From contig JASHRR010000998.1 of the NCBI GenBank assembly GCA_030037185.1, forward strand, positions 1 through 9,120: 9,120 bases of DNA. The letters are read 5' to 3'. This document shows, piece after piece, positions 1 to 6,705 of this stretch. The position numbers were made by a program, and so were the translations under genes. Numbering within the stretch: the first letter of the stretch is position 1; each line of letters starts with the position of its first letter. The notes below the pieces were generated by a model that saw only the letters and a program-made list of their open reading frames with translations, was not told where the DNA came from and made no database searches. Source of the DNA: Xanthobacteraceae bacterium (lineage in GTDB: Bacteria > Pseudomonadota > Alphaproteobacteria > Rhizobiales > Xanthobacteraceae).

Positions 1-45
1 ATCATCGCCTTACTCCTTGTCCAAGCAAACGGCTTAGCTCAGGAT

Positions 46-62
46 CGGCCTTCGAAAGGCCG
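46..62. other. Hairpin 1 upstream of the operon
   Basis: A perfect inverted repeat, CGGCCTT then a 3-base CGA loop then AAGGCCG (7-bp stem). No T-tract follows, so it is not a classical intrinsic terminator. It lies upstream of the first gene of the operon and may be an RNA structure in the leader or the 3' end of an upstream transcript outside the window. Confidence 0.35.
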
Positions 63-96
63 GCTATCGATGGCGAAATCACCTTCGCTTGTATCT

Positions 97-115
97 CGAC
101 GCGGGGCTCGCGTCG
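97..115. other. Hairpin 2 upstream of the operon
   Basis: A second perfect inverted repeat, CGACGCG, loop GGGCT, CGCGTCG (7-bp, very GC-rich stem). Again no T-run follows. With the hairpin at 46-62 it forms a pair in the roughly 200 bases before the first gene. This could be a leader structure, a Rho-assisted end of an upstream gene, or chance in GC-rich DNA. Confidence 0.35.
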
Positions 116-208
116 GCGCGTGGTGCCGGGAATAGCGAAAAGCGCACGCGGCGTCGCCGATGGACGTTGCCGGTCTGACGGCCGCTGCCGACCACAATGC
201 TGGTATGC

Positions 209-215
209 GGAGGAG
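209..215 (+). promoter_or_regulatory. Ribosome-binding site deciding the start of the first GNAT gene
   Basis: GGAGGAG is a near-perfect Shine-Dalgarno sequence. It lies 4 bases (6 counted from the GGAGG core) before an in-frame GTG at 220. The in-frame ATGs at 160 and 205 have no comparable site, and the ATG at 205 lies too close to this one to use it. I therefore prefer GTG 220 as the start. Confidence 0.6.
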
Positions 216-219
216 CAAG

Positions 220-1191
220 GTGCTGCGGATCTGGTACAAGGCGTTGACGCAAAGCTATCTGGATCTGACGCTGCGGATCAATGCGGAGGTCACGTCGCGG
301 ATCGTCGAGCGACCGGGCCGCTGGATGCCTGATCCGGAGATCGGAAAACTTCTGACCGAGTTGCGCTCAGTGGCGCAGCGTACCTTGAGCATGGGCGACC
401 TCGAATACGGCATTCTGACAGGGACTCCTGATCGCCTCGAGAAATCGATCGTCACTATCCTTTACGATCGCAAGAGTGGTAACCCGATCGCGTTTAATGC
501 ATTGGCGGTGATGGACGTGAGTCTGCACGGCAAGCCGACGGAGGTTCTGCACATGGGCCTCGTCATGATCGATCCTGACGTGCGCAGCCACGGATTTTCC
601 TGGGTGCTCTACGGGTTCACCTGTCTCGTGCTGTTCTTCCGCAATCAGATGCGGCCGCTGTGGCTGTCAAATGTCACACAGGTTCCAGCCATCGTCGGGA
701 TGGTAGCGGAAACGTTCACAAACGTATTTCCGTCGCCCAAGCCCGGTGCGCGCCGGAGCTTCGCGCATCTGCTGCTTGCCCGCAGCATTATGGCAAACCA
801 CCGGCATGTATTCGGTGTCGGCGCCGAAGCCGCGTTTGATGAGCAGCGCTTTGTGGTCACAAACTCCTATACCGGGGGATCCGATCATCTAAAAAAGACC
901 TATGAGACGGCCCCGAAGCATCGCAACGAAGTCTACAACACCTTCTGCGCGCGCGAGCTCGACTATGACCGCGGCGACGATGTCCTCCAGCTTGCTCAGA
1001 TCACGACTGAAACGGCTCGACGGTTCATTCTGAGGAATGTGCCGTCCCGCTCGCTGCCCGAGATCTTAAGCACGCTCGCATTCGTTATGCTCAATCGGCT
1101 GATCCTGCCGGTCACGTATTGGCTGAGCGCCGATCGTCAGTGGGGTATTTTGCGACCCTGGAGACCGAGGAAATCATCGGGGCCACCATGA
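220..1191 (+). CDS. GNAT-like acyltransferase-type protein, first gene of the operon
   Basis: An intact open frame of 323 residues from GTG 220; starts at ATG 160 or 205 would add 20 or 5 residues. I do not recognise a named family. The middle resembles GNAT motif A: the stretch MGLVMIDPDVRSHGFSW (about residues 112-128) has the hydrophobic strand, the V-x-P-type turn and the R-x-x-G pattern that binds the acyl-CoA pyrophosphate. It is followed by a hydrophobic helix (about 129-141). Near the C-terminus another hydrophobic stretch (about 285-310) could associate with a membrane. The protein is longer than a minimal GNAT (about 150-180 residues), so the flanking parts are unexplained. Its TGA overlaps the ATG of the ThiF-like gene (ATGA at 1188-1191), indicating co-transcription and coupled translation. 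The role is probably transfer of an acyl group in the same pathway as the downstream enzymes; the substrate is unknown. Confidence 0.75.
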   Translation: MLRIWYKALTQSYLDLTLRINAEVTSRIVERPGRWMPDPEIGKLLTELRSVAQRTLSMGDLEYGILTGTPDRLEKSIVTILYDRKSGNPIAFNALAVMDVSLHGKPTEVLHMGLVMIDPDVRSHGFSWVLYGFTCLVLFFRNQMRPLWLSNVTQVPAIVGMVAETFTNVFPSPKPGARRSFAHLLLARSIMANHRHVFGVGAEAAFDEQRFVVTNSYTGGSDHLKKTYETAPKHRNEVYNTFCARELDYDRGDDVLQLAQITTETARRFILRNVPSRSLPEILSTLAFVMLNRLILPVTYWLSADRQWGILRPWRPRKSSGPP

Positions 1192-2072
1192 CCACAGGGT
1201 TCACCTACGAAGCTTTCACGACGCGCAATATCGGATTTGTCACGCAGGCGGAACAGACGCGGCTCAGAGGCTCGAGCGCATTCATCTGCGGAACCGGCGG
1301 CATGGGCGGCGCGACGCTGATGGCGCTGGGGCGCGCCGGCATCGGCCGGTTCATCATCGCCGATGTCGACGTGTTTGAAGTGTCGAATCTCAATCGGCAG
1401 GTGTTTGCCTTTCTGGAAACCGTCGGCCGGCACAAGGCGGAAGCGAGCGCCGAGATCCTGCAGTGGATCAATCCGCAGGTCGAAATCGAGGTGCTTAAGG
1501 CCGATTGGCCGAAAGCGCTAGATCGGGTCGTTCGCGAGACCGCAGTTATCGTCAACGGCACCGACGATCTTGCCGCGGGTCTCCATCTCTACCGCACGGC
1601 GAGGCGCGCCGGGCTGCCGGTGGTCGACGCTTATGCTTCGCCGCCGCTGCCGTCGGTATATGTCACCCAGCCGAACGACCCGATGCCCGAGGAGCGCCTC
1701 GGCTATCCGACGATCGGGAAGGACTGGTCGGAGGTGACGCCCGACGATCGCGCGCGGGCATTTCAGGCGGAGGCCATTTACGTGTTGGTTCACTCAACGT
1801 CGCGGCACTACATCGATCTCCAAGCCGCGTCCGAGGTCGCCGCCGGCAAACGCAGCCGCATGTCCTTGGCGCCGATGGTCATCACCACCGGCATGCTGAT
1901 GGCCTACGAGACGATCGCGATTCTGCTCGACAAGCCCACCGGGACCGACTACCGCGGCTATTTCTTCAATCCCTATCGACCGGCGGTCGAGCGACCACGA
2001 AACCGCCTGATCGAAGCGGCGATGAAACCGATCGTGAGAAAATTCCTCGAACGAACGACGGGGGCGACGTGA
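1188..2072 (+). CDS. ThiF/MoeB/E1-like adenylyltransferase lacking zinc and catalytic cysteines
   Basis: An intact 294-residue protein. Family members bind ATP and adenylate a carboxyl end, classically the C-terminal glycine of ThiS, MoaD or ubiquitin-like proteins, or a peptide in some RiPP pathways. Visible landmarks are the nucleotide-binding loop GTGGMGG (35-41), the acidic strand end IIADVDVFEVSNLNRQ (56-71) with the conserved Asp and the Arg of NLNRQ, the ATP-contacting Lys in GRHKA (83), and NGTDDL (123-128) at the Mg/ATP aspartate position. The only cysteine is Cys34, inside the nucleotide-binding strand. The paired CxxC zinc motifs and the catalytic cysteine of MoeB/ThiF/Uba-type enzymes are absent, so a thioester or persulfide step by this protein is unlikely. 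I chose ATG 1188 over the in-frame GTG-type start at 1119 because it makes an ATGA overlap with the previous stop, the arrangement repeated through this operon. The gene ends in a GTGA overlap with the next one. From memory, M. tuberculosis Rv1355c (MoeY) fuses a ThiF domain to a nitroreductase domain, which fits the nitroreductases downstream here. Confidence 0.9.
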   Translation: MTTGFTYEAFTTRNIGFVTQAEQTRLRGSSAFICGTGGMGGATLMALGRAGIGRFIIADVDVFEVSNLNRQVFAFLETVGRHKAEASAEILQWINPQVEIEVLKADWPKALDRVVRETAVIVNGTDDLAAGLHLYRTARRAGLPVVDAYASPPLPSVYVTQPNDPMPEERLGYPTIGKDWSEVTPDDRARAFQAEAIYVLVHSTSRHYIDLQAASEVAAGKRSRMSLAPMVITTGMLMAYETIAILLDKPTGTDYRGYFFNPYRPAVERPRNRLIEAAMKPIVRKFLERTTGAT

Positions 2073-3253
2073 CGCTTGAGCCAGCGCTTGCAGCCGACGG
2101 CATCATCAACCTTTTCGGCGCCGGTGGCATGTGGGCTGTTGCCAACGAGGCGCGGCGCGCGAATCCGCATGGGCCGGTCACCCTGCGCGTGGTCGCGGCA
2201 TTGTACCTCGTCGCTGTGCTGTTCGTGGTGCGCGTTCCTGCGTGGCTCACCGGCAATTCCATGCTCGGCACGCTCGAGCATATTTTGGCTTCTCTCACGC
2301 CGCTATGCTCGCTGATCGTCGCCGAGGGACTGCTGCGCCGGCACGCGCCGCACTGGCTCAAGGTCGCCCTCGTCATCAGTCCGATTGCGCTGGCGCTTAC
2401 AAAGACCGTGCCGATGCTGCCGTCGACCGTCGAGAACGCCATGCTGCTGGTGACGGTGCTGGGCGGACATTGCGCGGTCGCAGCGGTGTTGTGGCTCCGC
2501 GACGTGAAGTCGCTAACGGCGGCCGAAAACATGACGGTGCGCCGTCTCCTGCTGGCAGTGCTGGTATTGGCGCCGCTGATAATGACAGATTTCCGCTGGC
2601 CCGACATCTATGTGCGGCTGGGGGCCGTCGGGGCGCTGCTCGTGGTCTATCTGGGGCTCGGCTCGGGCAATCTGCACGTGCCGGTTCGCACCCGCTTGTT
2701 GAGCCTCGGCATGTTTCTCCTGATTGCCGCACTGCTGGGATTCGAGTACGACGCCACCGGTCATCACGGCACTGCTGATCTCCTTCGCGCCACCGTAGCG
2801 GGATTTTCTGGCCTGCTGTTCGCCGCACTTTTTTTCGAGGCGCGTGGCGCAAGCCTCGAGCGCAACCGCCCCGCCGAGCCGATCATCGGTGCAACGACGG
2901 TCAAGGCGTTTACCGAGCGGCTTGCAGCGCACCCGCTGCTTGGCAGCTCCCACGTGCTGTCGGGCGCGATGCTTGACGACGTTCACGATCCATCATTTGT
3001 TAAATTGCTTGCCGATGAACGCGTATTGCGGCGATCCGCCAGGCCGTGGGGACGTTCGGCGACGGATGACGGCGTAGAACGCGCCATCTCGCTGATGACG
3101 GCCTACGATGCGACCCACCTGGCGCTGCTCTCTACTCAGCCGCTGCGCGTCATCGCCGTGCAGCTTCCTGGCATCGCCTTCGATGAGCGGACGGAGAGCG
3201 AGATCGAGCTTGTGCGTCTCGTCGGTGCGCTCGTACACGCTCGGGAGACATGA
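2069..3253 (+). CDS. Polytopic membrane protein with soluble C-terminal domain
   Basis: 394 residues from GTG 2069, which overlaps the ThiF-like stop (GTGA) and is preceded by a G-rich GGGGGCGAC stretch. The same frame stays open far upstream, but that part is only an antisense-quality shadow of the ThiF-like gene. About eight hydrophobic segments are visible, at roughly 37-56, 66-89, 97-111, 121-143, 157-173, 183-197, 210-225 and 238-257. A soluble tail of about 135 residues follows (260-394). The tail has alternating strands and helices, for example HLALLSTQPLRVIAVQLPG (about 345-363), loosely recalling a GAF-type sensory fold, but I cannot assign a family. No kinase or other catalytic motif is seen. 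Its place between an activating enzyme and an acyltransferase suggests it anchors the pathway at the membrane, senses or transports its product. The TGA overlaps the next start (ATGA at 3250). Confidence 0.8.
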   Translation: MTLEPALAADGIINLFGAGGMWAVANEARRANPHGPVTLRVVAALYLVAVLFVVRVPAWLTGNSMLGTLEHILASLTPLCSLIVAEGLLRRHAPHWLKVALVISPIALALTKTVPMLPSTVENAMLLVTVLGGHCAVAAVLWLRDVKSLTAAENMTVRRLLLAVLVLAPLIMTDFRWPDIYVRLGAVGALLVVYLGLGSGNLHVPVRTRLLSLGMFLLIAALLGFEYDATGHHGTADLLRATVAGFSGLLFAALFFEARGASLERNRPAEPIIGATTVKAFTERLAAHPLLGSSHVLSGAMLDDVHDPSFVKLLADERVLRRSARPWGRSATDDGVERAISLMTAYDATHLALLSTQPLRVIAVQLPGIAFDERTESEIELVRLVGALVHARET

Positions 3254-4198
3254 CCGTGATCGAAATCAGGAGCGGCGACCGGCGTGCGACCTGTCAGGGC
3301 GGACTTAACGGCTACGGCTCCCGCACGCCCTACGTGTCGCCGATGTGGGACTTCGACCGCAATCTCGACGCGACCCGCAATCCGTTGGTCACCGCCGGCC
3401 ATGGGCGCTTCGAGGTGTTCGCTGCGCTGAAGGACGACCGATCGGTCGGGCGGATCGTTGCGACGATGCACGACGCATCGAACAAACGCCATGGAACGGC
3501 TCGCGGTCATTCGGCCTCTTCAACTGCGAAGACGACGCGAACGTGGCCAGCGCGTGCTGACGACGGCTGAACGCTGGGTCGCCGAACGTGGCGCCCGAGA
3601 AATCATCGGCAATTTTCAATCTGACTGCCATGCAGATGGTGGGCGTGGTGACCGCCGGCAGCAAGGCGGCGCCTTATACGGACATGATGTGGAACGCCCA
3701 GTATATCGCCGCGCATCTCTCCCGCTGCGGCTATGAGGCGACGTTCCGGATGACTACATTCGAGACTGCCGGTGAGTGCCGCAGAATATCAATTCCAGGC
3801 CGGCGAAATGGTGTGGATCATGGACACGCGCCTGCCGGTGCTCGTTCAGGCCTGCCGGCGCCATCGTCTGCATTCCCGACCTCATTCCGTTCGTGAAGGC
3901 CTGCGGCGTGCGGCTGTCATGGACGACGCGCCATGGCATTTCCTGAAGCACCGGCTAACGAAATGATCGGATCGTGATCATCGACTATTCGGTTGTGCCT
4001 GAGCTCCACGGCCGCGAATTAAATGGCGCGATGCTCATGCGCCTGATCGCGGCTGCAAAGGCAGCCGGCTATCGCAAGCCAGGGACGACATGGATCGCCG
4101 ATTCCATTGTCGCGAGCCTGAGACAGATGCAGCGCATCGGCGCCAAGCCGCTGCATCGTCTCTCATTGTTCCGCAAGGTGTTGGGGGCGACGCCATGA
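3250..4198 (+). pseudogene. Broken YghO-like GNAT acyltransferase
   Basis: A recognisable acyltransferase-like gene scattered over all three frames. In order: YVSPMWDFDRN and RIVATMHDASNKRHG (frame 1, to about 3507); FGLFNCEDDANVAS (frame 3, to about 3554); LTTAERWVAERGAREIIGN (frame 2, to about 3614); NLTAMQMVGVVTAG and PPY-like PYTDMMWNAQYI (frame 3, to about 3770); AEYQFQAGEMVWIMDTRLP (frame 1, from 3772); GAIVCIPDLIPFVKACG (frame 2, from about 3855); PWHFLKHRL (frame 1); then DYSVVPELHGRELNGAM, WIADSIVASLRQMQRIGA and LHRLSLFRK (frame 2, to 4198). These blocks keep the order expected of the YghO-like family (about 380-390 residues). Roughly 70-80 residues are missing between MTTFE and AEYQFQ, pointing to an internal deletion. 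One shift lies in a T4 run (3613-3616). The start overlaps the previous stop (ATGA); an in-frame GTG at 3256 is better spaced from GGGAG at 3243. The terminal TGA still overlaps the next ATG at 4195, so the gene was once a normal member of the operon. Assignment rests on remembered family motifs. Confidence 0.8.
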
Positions 4199-4583
4199 GC
4201 GAGTTGTCGCCGGACGATAGCCGGGCCCTTGTCGCCGAGGCGCGTCTGGCGCCAAGCGTGCATAATATTCAGCCGACGCGCTGGCGGATATCCGGTGTCA
4301 CTGTCGATCTGCTCGGCGATCTGGCGCGCGCCGTTCCCGTCGCCGATCCGGTCGGGCGCGACTTGTGGTGTCGCATGGTGCCTCTCTCGAAGGGTTCGAC
4401 ATCGCACTCGGCCCGAGGGCTTGGCATGCACGAACATGTCGATCGAACCACCAGGTCCGCTCTCCGACGCCCGAAGGGCTGATGCCGATCGCACGGTTTG
4501 TCATTTCATCAGACGGGGATGTGCGGCCGTCCTGCCTGTGGAAACGCGCACGAGCTTTTAATGCGGACAATTGCAATAGGTAA
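4195..4583 (+). pseudogene. Truncated Acg-like FMN nitroreductase (first of two)
   Basis: Begins at an ATG overlapping the stop of the preceding gene (ATGA, 4195-4198). The N-terminus has EARLAPSVHNIQPTRW, the APS-x-HN-x-QP motif that starts the FMN site of the nitroreductase/Acg family. Frame 1 is coherent to about GRDLW (4368). The family block VSHGASLEGFDIALG then continues in frame 3, so one base has been lost near 4366-4370. The shifted frame runs on through GLMPIARFVISSDGD to a TAA at 4583. Family members are about 320-340 residues, but only about 129 are represented here, so the C-terminal 60% with the remaining flavin and dimer contacts is gone. The next nitroreductase starts 21 bases later. 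It was probably a flavin oxidoreductase acting with the E1-like enzyme; it is not expected to be active now. Confidence 0.75.
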
Positions 4584-4604
4584 CTGACGCCCGAGGTGCT
4601 GGAA

Positions 4605-5571
4605 ATGGACAAACAGCAACTGGTGATCGCAGACATTGAGCGCGAGATCCTGGAGGCCGCCCTGCGGGCGCCGTCCGCTCACAACGCGCAGCCATGGCGG
4701 CTAACCCGACTCGGTAGCCGGCGATACCTGCTCTGGTATGCCTACGAAGACAAGCTTCTCGCCGACCCGGACGATCGGGATGGCGTCATGGCGATCGGGG
4801 GTTTCTACGAAACGCTGCGCTTGGCTGCGGAGTCGCGCGGAGTGGCCGCCCCCTTTGAATTCTGCATCCGGCGGCACGATCTCGGGATCGATCTCGTGGA
4901 GATGGCCCTGGAAGCCCTGGCGGCTTCCCCGGATAAGCTGGCTGCAAGCGTTGGCAAGCGTCAGTCTAATCGGCACCCTTACGATGCCAAGCCGCTCCCT
5001 GACGGGCTGTCTGAGGACCTGAGGAAGCTCGGAAACGTTCTTCTCAATCCGCGGGTGATTGCCGAGCTCGTCGACCGCGCATCGGTCATGGCCTGGAAGG
5101 ATTCGCGCTTTGTGACGGATCTCGACAAATGGACGCGCTTTGACCAGGTCTCGCCCGACGGGATGACGGTCGACTGCTTGAATTTGAGCAAGCTCGACCA
5201 AGTGGCGCTACGGTTCGCCCTGCGACGGGGCAAGCTCCCCGGCTGGCTCACGCGTGTCTATGCCCAACGGGACGTGCGCCTCACGCGGGCGTCGGCCACG
5301 ATTGCGGTGTTGATCACGGAGGATCGCCGGGCCGCAGACACTGTTTGAGTGTGGGAGGCGCTTGCTCCGTTCATGGGCCACCATCAATGGGGCCGGATAC
5401 GCGTGGCATCCGATGAGCATCGTGATCGACCAACCGACCGTGCGGGAGCTTTCCGAGTTGATCGGCGGAAGGGACGCGGTGGCAATCTACCGAGTAGGGT
5501 ATACGCCAAGGTCGGCGCCGTGGTCGAAGCGGCGCGGGCTTGAATCGGTTCTCGTTACCCGCAAGGCCTGA
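4605..5571 (+). pseudogene. Full-length Acg-like FMN nitroreductase with one frameshift (second of two)
   Basis: Start ATG 4605, with GAGG at 4593-4596 as a plausible ribosome-binding site. Frame 3 gives 247 residues: the FMN motif RAPSAHNAQPWR (21-32), GGFYETLRLAAESRG, the family block RQSNRHPYDAKPL, and WKDSRFVTDLDKW, stopping at TGA 5346-5348. Family homology resumes at once in frame 1: PQTLFECGRRLLRSWATIN, GYAWHPMSIVIDQP and AVAIYRVG, ending at TGA 5569-5571. The shift maps to the GGG run at 5329-5331. Removing one G restores a single 321-residue protein, the usual length for Acg-like nitroreductases. Everything else looks intact, so this is either a recent inactivation or a sequencing error; no slippery heptamer suggests programmed frameshifting. 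If translated as read, the 247-residue product lacks its C-terminal quarter. Proteins of this type bind FMN and oxidise or reduce small molecules; the Acg subgroup has no well-established substrate. Confidence 0.8.
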
Positions 5572-6008
5572 ACGGGGACCGGATCTGTTTTCTCAAATTG
5601 TCGATTAGAGCATCAGCGTCGAGGCGTGGATGCGTTTCCGGCGTCGAGCCGTCTATTAGCCCATCTCGGCCGCGTCGCCCCCTGGAAACGGGGATAGGCA
5701 GGGACAGCTCTCATATGGGTCAAATAACATTGGTTTCGGCGCGGCATGGGCTAACAGTGCCGCCGGCTTCTGGTTCTCGTGATGTGGTCGCCGAGCTACC
5801 GGTTCGATAGCCCGGCTCGACAAGATTGATTTAGTCACGGCGTGCTCGACGGGCGCGAACGCGCCTGGCGCTGCGGGTCTGCTTGAGGCGGGGCATCTTG
5901 CGGGCCATGTTGGTTTCAATTGCGCGTCGGCGGGAAGCTGACGTGCGGCGACGGCGGTGTTGATTAGTGCTGTCGCGGCAAACGCCGCAGAGCGAGAAAA
6001 TACGCCTG
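5572..6008. other. Mostly non-coding stretch after the operon
   Basis: No convincing gene on the plus strand and no intrinsic terminator: a CCCC/GGGG inverted repeat around 5682-5697 lacks a T-tract. A 130-residue minus-strand frame (5656-6048) has mixed third-position composition and no family resemblance, and I do not accept it. The only candidate is the tiny basic peptide listed at 5831-5908. GGCGC-GAAC-GCGCC near 5852-5865 is a short hairpin inside that peptide frame. Confidence 0.5.
5831..5908 (-). CDS. Possible very basic 25-residue peptide
   Basis: Minus-strand frame from ATG (5908) to TAA (5831), reading MARKMPRLKQTRSARRV followed by an arginine-rich tail. Eleven of 25 residues are Arg and three are Lys. 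Third codon positions are almost all G or C, better than the longer overlapping minus frame. There is no clear Shine-Dalgarno sequence before the ATG and no family is recognised. It lies downstream of the zinc-finger gene on the same strand. It could be a nucleic-acid-binding micropeptide, the tail of a longer decayed gene, or chance. Confidence 0.25.
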   Translation of the reverse strand: MARKMPRLKQTRSARRVRARRARRD

Positions 6009-6251
6009 TCAGCGTTCGCAAGCTAGCCGCGTTAACTGCTCGCGCCATGAACTCGCGTTCCTCTCGGCCTTACGCGACTCGTCACGCTGACGGCGTGTCA
6101 CGGCAACCGCTTCGTCGCGGTCCGCAAGAAGAAGCCGCAGGCGCAGGATCGCCTCGACTGCGTCGCAGGCCGTGCTGTCAACCAAATGCCGGCGGCGCGC
6201 GAGGTTGTTGACGAAACGACGATCGCAGAGTGGGCAGCGGAAGTTGCTCAC
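6009..6251 (-). CDS. Small C2HC zinc-finger protein with coiled-coil tail
   Basis: 80 residues from GTG 6251 (minus). The N-terminal stretch FRCPLCDRRFVNNLARRRHL has the C2H2-finger layout Cys6-x2-Cys9-x12-His22, with Phe13 and Leu17 at the core positions. The fourth ligand position is Cys29 (x6), making it C2HC. Residues about 31-75 form a highly charged, Arg/Glu/Ala-rich helix likely to be a coiled coil, ending LACER. Third codon positions are strongly G/C, supporting real coding. An AGGG about 10 bases before the start is only a fair ribosome-binding site. Alphaproteobacteria carry larger Ros/MucR zinc-finger regulators, but this is shorter, has the finger at the very N-terminus and lacks the usual Ros flanks, so I do not assign it there. 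It is probably a DNA- or protein-binding small regulator, possibly from a mobile element. Confidence 0.6.
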   Translation of the reverse strand: MSNFRCPLCDRRFVNNLARRRHLVDSTACDAVEAILRLRLLLADRDEAVAVTRRQRDESRKAERNASSWREQLTRLACER

Positions 6252-6444
6252 TCACGAGGAACCCTGTTCTCTTCTGCGACCTCGATGTCGAGCCATATTG
6301 GGCGGCCTCTCGGAGTCGCAGTCGACTACGCTGCGGCGCAGTGGAATCGGTTCGTCGCCGAACTGACGGACCGGTCCCCGTAGGAGCGGCGGGGCGAGCG
6401 GTGGGCGCGATTATCGGACAACTTCGGTCTGTTCTACACGTGCT

Positions 6445-6705
6445 TTAGGTTTGCTGACGATCGAGACTCTTCAGAGCTACGCGCGTCAGGAAATAAGCCG
6501 TCAGCGTCGAGATAGCCGCGAAAAAGAACCGGAGTCCCCAACTAACGAACCAGGGCAACCAGTGTCCTTGTCCCGGTCCAAGCTTCGAGTCCATCAGGAC
6601 CTGCCAAATACCGGTCGCGCAGATGAATCCCGCAAACCATGCCCCCACCACGGCACCCCACACAAGTTTTGTGCTGTCCTGTGGAGTCGAGTGTTGTGAC
6701 GACAT
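6445..6705 (-). CDS. Small two-span membrane protein
   Basis: 86 residues from ATG 6705 to TAA 6445 (minus). A strong Shine-Dalgarno sequence (AGGGAGGG; core GGAGG at 6711-6715) lies 5 bases before the start. The layout is a polar N-terminus (about 1-12), a first span about LVWGAVVGAWFAGFICATGI (14-33), a loop rich in Gly/Pro, a second span about WFVSWGLRFFFAAISTLTAY (51-70), and a basic cytoplasmic tail. The pattern resembles small DUF-type inner-membrane proteins, but no family is recognised. It stands alone, with no co-oriented gene close upstream. An AT-richer patch (around 6731-6748) upstream could hold a promoter. Intact reading frame, good codon use and the ribosome-binding site make it one of the better-supported genes in the right half. 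Confidence 0.7.
   Translation of the reverse strand: MSSQHSTPQDSTKLVWGAVVGAWFAGFICATGIWQVLMDSKLGPGQGHWLPWFVSWGLRFFFAAISTLTAYFLTRVALKSLDRQQT

Noticed and set aside
1..132. Frame 1 opening with a hydrophobic stretch ending ANGLAQ, like the end of a signal peptide
   Set aside because: The frame stops at 133, has no start in the window and the rest has no secretory-protein character; too little to call a partial gene.
1505..2068. Upstream extension of the membrane protein frame through the ThiF-like gene
   Set aside because: It reads as low-complexity Arg/Ala/Gly shadow sequence overlapping a clear E1-like gene; GTG 2069 forms the GTGA overlap typical of this operon.
5320..5350. Programmed ribosomal frameshift in the second nitroreductase
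   Set aside because: No slippery heptamer or downstream pseudoknot is visible; a simple extra G in the GGG run at 5329-5331 explains the break.
5795..5815. GGTTCGA motif suggesting a tRNA T-loop
   Set aside because: The bases on each side do not form a 5-bp T-stem and no acceptor or anticodon arm can be built around it.
5656..6048. 130-residue minus-strand frame
   Set aside because: Mixed third-position composition, no motifs, no ribosome-binding site, and it overlaps the end of the better-supported zinc-finger gene.
6290..6400. Plus-strand stretch GRPLGVAVDYAAAQWNRFVAE resembling part of an IS66 transposase
   Set aside because: The resemblance is short, the expected DNN motif after it is not readable, and no other IS66 piece is nearby.
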